A stretch of 64,000 nt of DNA from CAWEEP01 sp963808125. GTDB taxonomy: Bacteria; Chloroflexota; Dormibacteria; Aeolococcales; Aeolococcaceae. This document shows, piece by piece, positions 1-9,584 of the stretch. Each line of letters opens with the position of its first letter. Positions within the stretch are counted from its first letter, which is position 1. The notes below the pieces were generated by a model that was given only the letters and a program-made list of their open reading frames with translations, had not been told where the DNA came from and did no database searches. The translations under genes were made by a program, and so were the position numbers. Where the stretch lies: NCBI GenBank assembly GCA_963808125.1, contig CAWEEP010000011.1:1-64000 (forward strand), read 5' to 3'.

Positions 1-91
1 TGGCAAACGAGATCATCACCGCCACCGCGCCGATGAGGACTGTGCCGACGAAGGTTGCCGCCCCCCATTCACGACGAACGAGACGCATCAT
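1..91 (-). CDS. N-terminus of a membrane protein (partial, runs off the window)
   Basis: Only the first 30 codons are present. They read MMRLVRREWG followed by a hydrophobic stretch (AATFVGTVLIGAVAVMISFA), which looks like one N-terminal membrane anchor or uncleaved signal. The ATG at 91 overlaps the TGA of galU in the four bases ATGA (88-91), so it is probably translationally coupled to galU. Proteins with a short basic tail and one helix right after galU are often small SAF/Flp- or LytR-like envelope proteins, but the fragment is too short to say. Function unknown. Confidence 0.6.
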   Translation of the reverse strand, partial: MMRLVRREWGAATFVGTVLIGAVAVMISFA

Positions 92-947
92 GCCTGGACC
101 CTCCCCGGGACAGCCGCGTATGGGTTGTATCCCCGACCTAGCTCTTCAGCCAGCCGGACGTTGGTGGCGAGCCATCCGTCCAGCGTGCCGACATCAAGAA
201 GCTCGCCCTCGAACTCCACTCCCCAGACCTCCCCGGCGTCAAGCAGGGCCGCGAGACCGTCGGTCAGCTGGATCTCTCCTCCGGAACCGGGGGTGGTGGG
301 GCGGGGGCGTCGAAGATGGTCGAGGAAGCACGTCGGCCCATGATCGCCCGGTCGCATCGGGCCTCCGCCCGGGTGGCTTCTCCTCCATGCCGGTGACACG
401 GTGCAGACGGCCCCGGCTCTCGGTCACCGTGGCGCACCCGTACCGCGAGATCTCGTCGCCGCTCACCCGAGTGAGGGCGAGGATCGGTGTGCGGAGTTCC
501 TCCCACGCCTGCCGGAGTTGGGCGAGGATCGGCGTGCGGGCGTGTGATAGATCGTCGGGGAGCATGCAGAGGAAGGGGTGCTGTCCCACCACGGCTCCGG
601 CACAGGACCGCGTGACCTAGACCCAGAGGCCGCTCCTGGAGGACGTAGGTGATGTGGGCCAGCTCCTGGGAGTGGCGCACGGCGGCGAGCTCGGTCGTCT
701 TGCCCCGCCTCTCCAGAACCCGCTCCAGCTCGGGGCTGGGCTCGAAATGGGCCTGGATCAGCTCCTTGCCGTTGGCGATGATGAGCACCATCTCGGAGGC
801 TCCGGCGGCCATGGCCTCCTCGATCGCCCACTCGATGACAGGGCGGTCGACGACCGGAAGCATCTCCTTGGGGAGAACCTTGGTGGCCGGCAGGAAGCGT
901 GTCCCCAACCCGGCAGCGGGGACCACACAGTGTCGAATCGTGTTCAT
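88..947 (-). CDS. galU: UTP--glucose-1-phosphate uridylyltransferase, frameshifted
   Basis: GalU makes UDP-glucose from UTP and glucose-1-phosphate, the precursor of most glycans built by the glycosyltransferase genes further along. The N-terminus reads VVPAAGLGTRFLPATK, the nucleotidyltransferase signature, followed by KEMLPVVDRPVIEW and ITYVLQERPLGLGHAVLC. The reading then moves to a second frame (LCMLPDDLSHARTPIL, VTGMEEKP), back to the first (CDRAIMGR) and to a third (PGSGGEIQLTDGLAALL), ending at 88. The summed length of about 286 residues fits a complete GalU, so there are at least three small indels rather than a decayed gene. It is divergent from argS; the shared gap 948-1027 must hold both promoters. 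The next gene overlaps its stop as ATGA. Confidence 0.85.
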
Positions 948-1027
948 CGGTCGGGCATTGTCCCTATTTGTGGTCCGGCTCCGCAGCGCGAGGCTGCCCC
1001 CGCCCCGTCGACTACGATCCGAACCGC

Positions 1028-2907
1028 ATGCTCGACGTTCGAACAGAACTCATCCAGGCCATCCGCGCCATTCTGGCTGAATGGGGGATCGAGACGCAGG
1101 TGGAGGCGCTGGTGGAGCCCTCGGCCCGCCCGGAGTTCGGCGACTTCTCCACCCCGGTGCCGCTCCGAGCCGCCCGCGCCCTCCGCCGCCCCCCCATGGC
1201 GATCGCCGGCGAGCTGCGCGACCGCCTGGAGGCGCTCCGCCTGCCATTCTCCACCGCCTGGTCGACCAGCCCGCCCGGCTATGTCAACTGCCACCTCGAC
1301 GAGGCGGTCTGGGCGCCGGCGGTCATCGAGCAGGCTCTGAAGCCTCGACCCGGCGGTCCCGCTCCTCGCGGCGGGGACGCCGCCGCCGGAGGGACGGACC
1401 CTGGTGGAGCACACCGCCACCAACCCCAACAAGGCGGCCCATGTCGGCCACCTTCGTAACGCCTGCATCGGCGACACCGTGGTACGCATCCTCCGCCGCC
1501 TCGGCCAGGAGGTCGAGGTGCAGAACTACATCGACGACACCGGCGTCCAGGTCGCCGACGTCGCCGTGGGCCTCCGCCACCTCGGCATCGAGGCGGGCCC
1601 CGGCGAGCCCTTCGACCAGTACTGCTCGCGCGTCTACGTGGAGGTCGGCCACCGCTACGAGGTGGAGCCGGACCTTCTCGAGCGGCGCCGCCAGACGCTC
1701 CGCGAGATCAACTCGGGCGGCAACGACACCGCGCGCTTCGTCAAGGACATCGCCTCCCGGATCGTCGACTGCCACCTGGCGACGATGCGCCGGTTCGACA
1801 TCGCCTACGACCTGCTCACCTGGGAGTCGGACATCATCGCCTTCGGGTTCTGGGCGCAGGCGTTCGAGCTGCTGCGGGAGACGAAGTCGATCGTCTTCGT
1901 GACGGAGGGGCGGCACGCGGGCTGCTGGGTGATGCCGTCAGACGGCGCCGAGGCCGACGACGACGAGGCCAAGGTGCTGGTCAAGTCCGATGGGGTCGCC
2001 ACCTACACGGCCAAGGACATCGCCTACCAGCTCTGGAAGTTCGGCCTCCTCGGCCGGGATTTCCGCTACCGGCGCTGGCACCCCGGCGTCCAGGATTCGC
2101 CGGCCACGACGACGGGCGACGAAGGAACCCTGCCGTCCACCTCGTTCGGACGGGCGTCGCGAGTCATCAACGTCATCGACGCACGCCAGGCGTATCCCCA
2201 GCAGGTGGTGAAGCGAGCCCTGGCCCGGACCGACCACCCGCGCGAGGCTGAACAGTCGATCCACCTCGCCTACGAGGTGGTCGCCCTCTCCCCGGCCGCA
2301 GCCGGCGTCCTCGGCGTCGCGGTGGACGACGGCAAGGGCAGTTACGCCTTCTCAGGACGCCGGGGATCGAGGTGCGCGCCAACTCCTCCTGGACCGGGCC
2401 CTGGAGCGGGTCACCGAGAAGGCGGAACTCCGGCGAGGTTGCTGCCCACCTGGCGGCGGGCGCCGTCCGCTACTACTTGGAGAAGTTCTCCCTCACCCAG
2501 ATCATCGCCTTCGACTTCGACGAGGCACTGCGCACCACGGGCGACACCGGCGTCTACCTGATGTACTCGCACGCCCGGGCTGCGGGGATCCTCCGCAAGG
2601 TCGAGGCGACCCCGGGACCGGTGCGAGTGCCGCCGCTGGAGGTGGTCGAGCGGGGTCTGCTCCACGCCGTCGACGCGTACCGGCACGCCGTCGCCGAGGC
2701 CGGCGCCGTCTCTCCCCCTCGACGCTGTGCACGTACGCTTTCGGCTTGGCGTCGACGCTCACCGACTTCTACGAGCACACCGACGCGATCGTGCGGGAGC
2801 GGATCCGGTGCGCCGCGCCTTCCGCCGCCAGCTGGTGGCGGCCACCCGGGCAACCCTGCGCCGACGCCCTCTGGTGCCTGGGAATGGCGGCGCCGGATCG
2901 CGTCTGA
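1028..2907 (+). CDS. argS: Arginyl-tRNA synthetase, frameshifted
   Basis: Class I synthetase that charges tRNA-Arg in the cytoplasm. The start MLDVRTELIQAIRAILAEWG is the ArgRS N-terminal tRNA-binding domain. The HIGH box appears as NPNKAAHVGHLRNA, followed by QVEVQNYIDDTGVQVADV, and the C-terminus has a DALRM-type domain (AVRYYLEKFSLTQIIAFDFDEAL, YSHARAAGILRK). The KMSK position appears to be YAFSGRRG, a divergent form. Breaks occur near 1370-1405, near 2365-2375, near 2715-2725 and again near the end, where the two frames give LVAATRATL and ADALWCLGMAAP. As argS is essential, these are most likely sequencing indels. A possible -10 (TACGAT, 1013-1018) lies 9 bases before the ATG. Confidence 0.85.
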
Positions 2908-3013
2908 CCGGCCCGGAGGCCGTCACCGAGTCGGGCAGGGAAGTGGCGTGACGAGGCCGCAACGGTTCGGTGTCCCGGGCAGGCGGACTGGCCCCCTCCC
3001 ATAGCATCCGGAT

Positions 3014-4443
3014 GTGGCCACGGACGCCCTTCCGGCCCGTCTCGCTCGTGCGCCCGTCGACGCCGCGCGCGGCCGCCGCGTGCTGATCGGGCTCTTCGGC
3101 TTCATCCTCGCCTTCGCGGTCTTCGCGCTCCCCCATTTCCTGCCCCCCTCCGCCTACGGGCTGGCCGACGACTGGCGCGTCTTCTATGCGGCGGCGCGGC
3201 TCGCCCACCAGGGGGGGAATCCGTACAACCAGACGGCGATCCAGGCGATGGAACAGGTCGTGCAATGGTACCGGCACCTGCAGCCCCCGCTCGACAACTT
3301 CGCCTACCTGCCGGTCGTGGCCTGGCTCCTGACACCGGCCACGCTGCTGCCGTTCTGGGCCAGCTTCGCCGTGTTCTCGAGCCTCGGCGCGGTGGCCGCG
3401 GTGGTGGCCCTGCACGCGTGGCTGCGCGAGGCGGGATGGGAGCGGACCGGCCTGTGGCTGATCGGCGCGATGGCCTCGTGGGTGATGCTGCTGGGTTTCG
3501 CTTCGGGGCAGTTCGACGCGCTGCTGCTGGCCGGCCTGGTCGCGTCGCTCGTGCTCATGCGCAGGGACCTGCCCTGGCTGGCCGGGGCCTGCATGGTCAT
3601 CGTCCTCATCAAGCCGCATCTGCTCTGGCCGCTGCCGCTCCTGCTGTTCGCGGTTTGGACGCCGGTTTGGCCGCGCGCCTGGCGCTTCGCCGCCGCCACC
3701 CTTCTGGTGGCCCGTGTGGAGCATTGGTGAGCATCCTCCTCGTGCCGGCCGGCGGGGATTTCTTCGCGCACGCGCTGAGCTTCGCGGGGAACGTCGCCTC
3801 CGCCCAGCCGGATCTCTCCGGCGTTCCCGGGCTTCTGCTCCCCATCCCCGGGGGCGGTGTCATGGGAGACGGCGTCGCCGTCGCCGGCGCCGTCCTGGTG
3901 GCGGGGATGGTGTGGGCATGCTTCACCAGCCGGCCCCTCCGTCGCCTCGGTGACGCTGAGCGCGCCGTCGTTCCCCTGATCGGCCTGGCTGTGTGGCTGG
4001 CCTGCGTCCCGTATGCGCACCCCAACGACGACGTGATGCTGTTCCCGCTTCTCATCGTGCTGGTCGGTGTGCGCGGCAGGGGACTGGATGCGCGCTGGCT
4101 GATGATGGCGGTCATCGGCTGCCTCGCCGTCACGGCGGCTTTCCTCGTTTCGTTCACCCTTGGCGACGCATTCCTGGCCATTGGCGTCGTGGCCTGGATC
4201 TTGCTGAGGGCCCATGTGCCGCGGCAGGCCGTCGTCTCCATGGCGCTGGTCGCCATGACGCTGCTGCCGGCGGTCTGGCCATTCCACCTGGTCGAGGTGT
4301 CGCTGACGCCGATCGCCGTGGCGCTGACCGCCATGAGCGGGGCGGGGTGGCTGCTGGAGAGGATGCGAGGGACTCCCGGTGTCGATGAACACGGCGAGGC
4401 GGCGGCCGGCGGCGCGGTTCTCGCGCCCGTCGCCGGGGCCTGA
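3014..4443 (+). CDS. GT87-like (DUF2029) polytopic membrane glycosyltransferase, copy 1, frameshifted
   Basis: Predicted polyprenyl-phosphate-dependent mannosyl/arabinosyl-type glycosyltransferase of the GT-C fold, acting on the outer face of the cytoplasmic membrane. The N-terminal helix (LIGLFGFILAFAVFALPHFL) is followed by an acidic loop motif DDWRVFYAAARLAHQGGNPYN, where the Asp is the usual GT-C catalytic position. About ten more hydrophobic segments follow. One frameshift lies near 3710, after LLVARVEHW; the frame then continues as VSILLVPAGGDFFAHAL to the TGA at 4441-4443. The GTG start is preceded by TAGCAT (3002-3007) and six bases, with no Shine-Dalgarno, so the message is probably leaderless. 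The next gene is a paralogue whose ATG overlaps this stop by one base. The substrate is unknown. Confidence 0.75.
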
Positions 4444-5942
4444 TGCCCGACCGTCTCGGCACGTTGCGGGGGCGCGCATCCAAGCTGTCGAAGTGGCGCG
4501 CGCCGGTGCTGGTCGCACTGCTGGCGCTGATTCTGTGGTCCGGCATCGACGCCATCACCGAGATGTTCCCCGTCAAGCCGTACGAGGTCGCCAACGACTG
4601 GCGCGTCTTCTACGCCGCCGCCCAGCTCGTGCAGCGGGGAGGGAACCTCTACAACCCGGTTGCCGCACACCTGGCACAGCAGGCGGTGTGGAGGTTCCCG
4701 CCGTCGTCCACGCCGCTCAACCACTTCCTCGACCTCCCCGTCGTCGCCTGGTTGCTGACGCCCTTCACACTGCTCGGGTTCTGGCTGAGCTTCGTCGTGT
4801 GGACAGGGATCGGAGTGCTCGCCGCCGCCGCCTCGCTCCGGGCATGGCTGCGTGAGAGCGGATGGGTCAGGTGCTGGCCGTGGGTGATCGCGGGGCTGGC
4901 ATTGCGGCCGGTGCTGGAGGGATTCGCGGATGGCCAGCTCGATGCCCTGATCCTCGGCGGGCTGCTGGCGTCCCTGCTGCTGATGCGCCGGAACCGCACC
5001 GTGGCCGGCCGGGCTGTGCATGGTCGTGGTGCTGCTCAAGCCGGATCTTCTCTGGCCACTGCCACTGCTCCTCTTCGCCGTCTGGGCGCCCCAGCCGGCG
5101 CGGGCGTGGCGGTTCGCGGCCTCCGCGGCAATCATCGTCATGGGCGGTGCCGCGGCGGGCTTCGCGCTGGGGCCCGGGCCGCCCGACTACGTCAGCCACG
5201 TGTTCGGCCTGGCATCGAGCAGTTTCGGCAACGTTCCCGCCGACATGTCGGGCATCCCCCGCCTGCTGGCACCGCTTCCCGGAGGGGGACCGCTGGGTGA
5301 CGCGGTGACCGTCATCGGCGCGATGCTGGTACTGGCTCTCGCGGCGGCGTGCTGGCGCAATCGCGGATTGCGTGGCCTCCGCGACCGCGACCGTGCCGTC
5401 GTGGTGCTCACCGGACTGGCGGTGTGGCTGGCGTGCACGGGTTACGTGCACTCCGTCGATGACGTCCTCCTGCTGCCCCTTCTCGCCGTCCTCATCGGCG
5501 TGGGGGCGAGGCGCTGGACGTGCGCTGGATGGGTGCGGCCACGGTGGGGTGCCTGGTGATCATGGCCGCCCTCAATGTGTCGTGGTGGTTCGTCGATGCG
5601 ATGCTGCTGCTGATCCTCGTCCTGTGGGTGTGGCGGAGACACCTTGTGTCGCAAGGCGCAGCCGGCTCGGTGGCACTGGTTGCGACGGTGCTGCTGCAGC
5701 TCGCCGAGCCCCTCAGTCCGGTCATGGCCGCCACCGTCGCCGCCGCCGGGGCCCTGTGGGTGGTGGCGCGGATGCGTGGAACGGTTGCCTCCCCAACCGG
5801 TGACGAGCCGCTGCTGCGTGTCGGCGCCGCGCATCGCCGCGCCGCGGCGGCGGAGATGAGACACCGGCACGGATTGGCTGGTTCCGGCGGGGGAGTAGAG
5901 TTGGACAATCGCTCGGCGAGCCCCGTTCGTCTAGAGGCCTAG
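4443..5942 (+). CDS. GT87-like (DUF2029) polytopic membrane glycosyltransferase, copy 2, frameshifted
   Basis: Tandem paralogue of the preceding gene: the same order of helices and the same signature, ANDWRVFYAAAQLVQRGGNLYN, followed by LLKPDLLWPLPLLLFAVW, which matches IKPHLLWPLPLLLFAVW in copy 1. The frame changes near 5015 (after RRNRTVAGRAV) and near 5510 (after LLAVLIGVGARR), continuing as MGAATVGCLVIMAALNVSWW. The open frame as written runs 23 bases into the tRNA-Glu gene, so either the C-terminus truly overlaps or one more indel hides an earlier stop. Likely role: addition of a sugar from a lipid carrier to an envelope glycan. The TGATG junction suggests coupling to copy 1. Confidence 0.7.
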
Positions 5943-5996
5943 GACACCGCCCTCTCAAGGCGGAGATCGGCGGTTCGAATCCGCCACGGGGTACCA
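5920..5996 (+). tRNA. tRNA-Glu (anticodon CTC)
   Basis: The cloverleaf can be drawn directly. The acceptor is GCCCCGT/ACGGGGT with a G-T closing pair, the D-arm region reads TCGTCTAGAGGCCTAGGAC, the anticodon stem is CCGCC/GGCGG with loop CTCTCAA giving anticodon CTC, the variable loop is AGATC, and the T-arm is GGCGG-TTCGAAT-CCGCC. The discriminator A (5993) is followed by an encoded CCA (5994-5996). It reads GAG codons, abundant in this GC-rich genome. Open frames of both neighbours overlap its two ends. Confidence 0.95.
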
Positions 5997-6305
5997 CGCC
6001 AGCGGATCGGCGGCACGCCAGAGGACCTCCAGGTGGCGCCCCCACCCGCCGCGGACCATGCCGCGCGCCTCGACGGCATAGCCGAGCTGGCGCAATCTCA
6101 ACCCGTCGATCTCGACCATTCGGGGGTGCCGGTACAACCGGTGCACCTCGGCGGGGAAGCTGCCCAACTCCGACCAGCCGCGCTCCTCGGCGGCGAAGCG
6201 GCGCTCATCCCGGACCGCCTGGATGGGTCTGATGGCGATGACCACCAGGCCGGCGAGGAGCACGGCGGCCAGGACCGCGGTCGGACCGTCCATCGGTGGA
6301 GCCAT
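5955..6305 (-). CDS. Small single-span membrane protein of unknown function
   Basis: About 116 residues from the ATG at 6305 (MAPPMDGPTAVLAAVLLAGL); other ATGs at 6293 and 6371 are possible. One membrane helix (TAVLAAVLLAGLVVIAIRPI) is followed by a basic soluble part with RDERRFAAEERGW and RLYRHPRMVEIDGLRLRQLG. Third positions are strongly G/C, as in real genes here. The last residues (PVADSNRRSP) are simply the antisense of the tRNA-Glu gene, so the true C-terminus may be shorter. No family recognised. Confidence 0.5.
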   Translation of the reverse strand: MAPPMDGPTAVLAAVLLAGLVVIAIRPIQAVRDERRFAAEERGWSELGSFPAEVHRLYRHPRMVEIDGLRLRQLGYAVEARGMVRGGWGRHLEVLWRAADPLAWYPVADSNRRSPP

Positions 6306-6481
6306 TGTGCCGCGGGCCGCGGGGACCGCGCCGGTGTCCCATCCGGCCATGCCGGGCGGCAGGACGGCCATCGCCGGGTGCTGCCGGACGGGTCATCGCT
6401 CCCGGGCGGTGGCCGGGGTGACTGGTTCGCGCCGGTCACCGGATACAATTGGATCTTCCCGCCTGCGAAGGAGCATCCCCC

Positions 6482-6679
6482 ATGGCCAACACGATCAAGG
6501 AATCGAAAGGCGTCTACTCCCAGAAGGACGCCCTCACCTCGATCCGCTGCCCCGTCTGCCATCAGCTGATGCGCCAGAACGAGATCAGCGTCGAGATCGC
6601 CTTCCGCCACACGCGCAAGCCCGGCGAGCCCAAGCGGGAGCGGATCATGAAGCACGCCAAGAACTGCAAGGCGGCCTAG
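6482..6679 (+). CDS. Small zinc-ribbon-like protein, 65 residues
   Basis: Begins MANTIKESKGVYSQKDALTS. The ATG at 6482 is preceded by AAGGAG with good spacing, so this start is preferred over an upstream ATG. The protein has one CPVC knuckle (residues about 22-25) with a following H, and near the end HAKNCKAA supplies further possible His/Cys ligands, so a single metal site is plausible. It is basic at the end. It stands alone between a convergent neighbour and a GH5 gene. Function unknown; a zinc-dependent nucleic-acid or protein adaptor is one possibility. Confidence 0.7.
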   Translation: MANTIKESKGVYSQKDALTSIRCPVCHQLMRQNEISVEIAFRHTRKPGEPKRERIMKHAKNCKAA

Positions 6680-6796
6680 TCCCCCTCCGGCCCGGTCCGG
6701 GGCGACGGGATCAGCGCCCAGGACGACGGGACCGCCGCCCACGACGGGCCCGACCTGCCGGTCGGCGTTTTGGGAGGCGCCCGTCAGACTAACCGC

Positions 6797-8059
6797 GTGA
6801 GGGACCACGCGCTCCACTCGGCCGCCCTGGTGTCCGCGGCGGCGATCGCCCTGGCACTCGTCACCGCGGGTGCCGCCGTTCCTCGGGGGCCGGCCGCTGC
6901 GGCGCAGGGCACGCCAGGGACCTCAGCAACGACGACGACCCAGTCGCCCACCTCGGGAGCGGCGGCGGCGAGCGCGACACCGGCGCCCCCCCGACGGCGA
7001 TGCCCCAGACGCGCATCGGTGCAACGGGCGTCAGTGCCCTCCACGTCGACGGCAACCGCCTGGTCAACAGCTCGGGCCAGACGGTCACCCTGCACGGGGT
7101 GGACATGAGCGGCACGGAGTACGTCTGTGCCCAGAACTGGACCACCGACCCGTTCGGCGGGCAACCCGAGGACGATCCGGCAACCTTCGCCGCCATGAAG
7201 TCATGGGGGATCGACGCCGTCCGCATTCCGCTCAACGAGGACTGCTGGCTGGGCATCAACGGGGTCGAGATCGGCGGCAGCGTCTACCAGAACGCCATGC
7301 TCAAGCTCACCCGCGATCTGGAGTTCGGCGGGCTTCTACGTGATCCTCGATCTCCATTGGTCGGCGCCCGGCGCCCAGACGGCCCTCGCCCAGAACCCCG
7401 CCCCGGACGAGGACCACAGCCCGGCCTTCTGGTCGAGTGTGGCCGCCACCTTCGCCGACGAACCGGAGGTGATCTTCGATCTCTTCAACGAGCCCTACTT
7501 CTACTGGATCACCAGCGGCGAGAACGAATGGCAGTGTCTCTGGCAGGGCTGCACCCTCACCCAGTACGTCACGGGTGGCTCGCCCTACACCGTCACCGTC
7601 AACTGGAAGACGGCCGGTTTCGACCAGTTGACCTCTCTGATCCGGGCGGCCGGGGCCCCCCAGGTGATCATGGCCGGGTGCGCCGACTGGGCCAACGACT
7701 GCTCGGGGTGGAGCTCGTCGTTCGCCCAATGGGGGTCGGGGGACAAGAACACGGCGGTGTCGTGGCACAGCTATCCCGGGGAGAGCTGCGACACGACCTC
7801 ATGCTGGGACAAGGTGATCGCGCCACTGGCCGCCTCGCGCCCCGTGATCGTGGGCGAGACGGGCGACAGCTCGGCCGGCCCGGTGACCTACCTGCCCACC
7901 TTCCTGCCCTGGGCCGACGCGCACGGCCTCAGCTACCTGGCGTGGACGTGGAACGCCTGGCAGGACGCCGACGATGTCGCGGTCACCTCGATGACGGCCG
8001 GAACGCCGACGCCAGGCGAGGGTGCCTACTACGAGCAGCACCTCCAGTCGCTGGGCTGA
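6797..8059 (+). CDS. Secreted GH5-family glycoside hydrolase (cellulase-like), frameshifted
   Basis: Predicted endo-acting beta-glycosidase outside the membrane. The GTG at 6797 gives a signal-like N-terminus (HSAALVSAAAIALALVTAGAAVP), then an Ala/Thr/Pro-rich linker. The catalytic domain begins VSALHVDGNRLVNSSGQTVT. The GH5 acid/base is seen in IFDLFNEPYFY and the nucleophile in RPVIVGETGD, with LDLHWSAPGA and HSYPGESCDTTSCWD between. The frame changes near 6990, at the end of the linker, and near 7330, before VILDLHWSAPG. The protein ends at 8059 without a binding domain. It is clearly paralogous to the GH5 gene at 44575-46567 (shared NEDCWLGINGV and YPGESCDTTSCWD). Substrate could be cellulose or the polymer made by the adjacent locus. 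Confidence 0.8.
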
Positions 8060-8091
8060 TCGGTTCCCCGCACCGGACCGGATGGCCTTGC

Positions 8092-8136
8092 ACCCTAGGA
8101 CCTTATACCCTATAGTGTAGGGTCATACGACCCTAC
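8092..8136 (+). promoter_or_regulatory. Clustered ACCCTA/TAGGGT inverted repeats upstream of the kinase gene
   Basis: ACCCTA occurs at 8092, 8107 and 8130 and its complement TAGGGT at 8118. GTAGGGTC (8117-8124) and GACCCTAC (8129-8136) form a perfect 8-base inverted repeat with a 4-base spacer, while ACCCTA (8107) can alternatively pair with the same TAGGGT. There is no T run, so it is not an intrinsic terminator. It is AT-richer than its surroundings and sits 57 bases before the probable kinase start, which suits an operator, for instance for the response regulator. The regulator is inferred. Confidence 0.5.
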
Positions 8137-8192
8137 CGGGCTCCCGTGGGGAATCGGGAAGTTCCAGGTTGGTGATCAGAGGGGGGATTATT

Positions 8193-8852
8193 TTGACCAC
8201 AGTCCTGGCTTCGCAGCTCGATTACTCAGTTCTGCCCGTCGTCCCCAAGCCGCGGGACGGGGCCCTCGCCGAGGCGCGGGTGTGGCTGGCGCGGGAGCTC
8301 CACGACGGAGCCGTCCAGCATCTGACCGTGATGGTGGTGGAACTCGAGCACATGAAGCGGACGGCCGCTTCGGACGCCCTCGAGCGGCTGCAGGCGACGA
8401 CCCGGACGGCACTGGCCGAGCTCCGACGTCTCCTCTACGAGCTTCGCGACCAGCCGACCATGGACACCGGCTTCGCCGACTCCGTCCGCGAGAGGCTGGA
8501 GCAGCTCGCCGGCGCCACAGGCATCGAGGCGGATCTGATCATCCACTCCTGGCCCGAGGAGATGCCCTCTCACCAGGCGTCGCATCTCTGCCGCATCGCC
8601 GCGGAGGCGCTCAGCAACGTCCGCTACCACAGCGGGGCCAGCCGGGTCACGGTCACGCTCCAGGTGGTCGACGATTCGCTGGCGCTCACCGTCACCGACA
8701 ACGGCCGAGGCATCCGGAACCGCGAAGACGGATTCGGGCTGCGTGGGATGCGCGAACGAGCGCAACTTCTCGACGGTCGCATCACCCTCGACACTCCTCC
8801 GGACGGAGGCACGATGGTGCGGTGCGTGGTCCCTCTTGGAAGCTCCCGTTGA
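8193..8852 (+). CDS. Soluble NarL-family (HisKA_3) sensor histidine kinase
   Basis: A 219-residue kinase with no membrane segment and no recognisable input domain. The phospho-acceptor helix is ARELHDGAVQHLT with His37 counted from the TTG at 8193. The ATPase domain shows the N box (CRIAAEALSNVRYHSGA), the G1 box (VTDNGRGI) and the G2 box (GFGLRGMRERAQLLDG). The TTG start is chosen because a GAGGGGGG ribosome site sits just upstream; TTG 8169 and GTG 8172 are in frame alternatives. Its TGA overlaps the start of the response regulator as TTGA (8849-8852). With no sensor domain, the signal must be cytosolic or come through a partner protein. Confidence 0.88.
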   Translation: MTTVLASQLDYSVLPVVPKPRDGALAEARVWLARELHDGAVQHLTVMVVELEHMKRTAASDALERLQATTRTALAELRRLLYELRDQPTMDTGFADSVRERLEQLAGATGIEADLIIHSWPEEMPSHQASHLCRIAAEALSNVRYHSGASRVTVTLQVVDDSLALTVTDNGRGIRNREDGFGLRGMRERAQLLDGRITLDTPPDGGTMVRCVVPLGSSR

Positions 8853-9502
8853 TCACCGGCAAGCCGGTGCGCGTCCTCGTGGCGGACGACCAGACCCTCT
8901 TCCGCGCCGGGCTGGCACGCATCCTTGCCGACGATCCACGGGTGACGGTGATCGGCGTGGCCGCCGACGGCGTCGAAGCAGTGCGGATGTGCCGCGAGCT
9001 GCACCCGGACGTCGTGCTCATGGACGTCAGGATGCCAAACCTCGACGGCATCAAGGCCACGGAGCAGATCAAGGCGAACACACCGGAGATCCCGGTGCTC
9101 ATCCTCACGACGTTCGAGGCCGACAGCCATGTTCTCGCCGCGCTGCGCGCCGGGGCGAGCGGGTACGTTCTCAAGGATTCCGAACCCAAGTCGATCGTCT
9201 CGAGCCTCCTCGCCGTCAGGTCGGGAGAGCGGGTGATGTCGGGGCCGGTGGCGCAACGGGTCCTGGGGATGCTGACCGGTGACACCACTCCCAAGGACTT
9301 CTACGACGGCCTCACCGCGCGGGAGATCGAGATCCTCAAGCTCATCGCCGAAGGCTCCGCCAACAAGCAGATCGCCTACAAGCTCTCCATCAGCGAGAAG
9401 ACGGTCCGCAACCACATCAGCAACATGTACGAGAAGCTGCAGATCTTCGATCGCTCCCAGGCCGTCCTCTACGCGGCGCGCAAGGGTCTGGTCCAGCTCT
9501 AA
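8849..9502 (+). CDS. NarL/LuxR-type response regulator
   Basis: Partner of the preceding kinase. The receiver domain (residues about 6-125) has the acidic pair VADDQ, the phospho-acceptor Asp59 in VVLMDVRMPNLDG, a Thr in LILTTFEA and the Lys in GYVLKDSE. The LuxR helix-turn-helix occupies the last 65 residues (LTAREIEILKLIAEGSANKQIA, ISEKTVRNHISNMYEKL). The TTG at 8849 overlaps the kinase stop; a GTG at 8866 is an alternative. The inverted repeats at 8092-8136 are candidate binding sites. Targets are not shown by the sequence, but exopolysaccharide genes start directly after it on the other strand. Confidence 0.92.
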   Translation: MITGKPVRVLVADDQTLFRAGLARILADDPRVTVIGVAADGVEAVRMCRELHPDVVLMDVRMPNLDGIKATEQIKANTPEIPVLILTTFEADSHVLAALRAGASGYVLKDSEPKSIVSSLLAVRSGERVMSGPVAQRVLGMLTGDTTPKDFYDGLTAREIEILKLIAEGSANKQIAYKLSISEKTVRNHISNMYEKLQIFDRSQAVLYAARKGLVQL

Positions 9503-9584
9503 CGGCTCAGCGTCGGTCGGCCGCGTGGCCGTCCGGCGCGACCCGGGCCCCGACGCCCTCGATGGGACGGATCGACGCCGGTGA

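Noticed and set aside
1028..2907. argS as a true pseudogene
   Set aside because: All motifs persist across the frames and the gene is essential; indel errors explain it better.
2759..5141. Long minus-strand frames opposite the GT87 genes
   Set aside because: They are low-complexity Arg/Gln/His-rich translations of the antisense strand of membrane-protein genes.
5920..5996. tRNA as an integration site for a mobile element
   Set aside because: No integrase gene and no repeated tRNA 3' end were seen nearby.
8117..8136. Intrinsic terminator after the GH5 gene
   Set aside because: The 8-base inverted repeat has no following T run, so it is reported as a possible operator instead.
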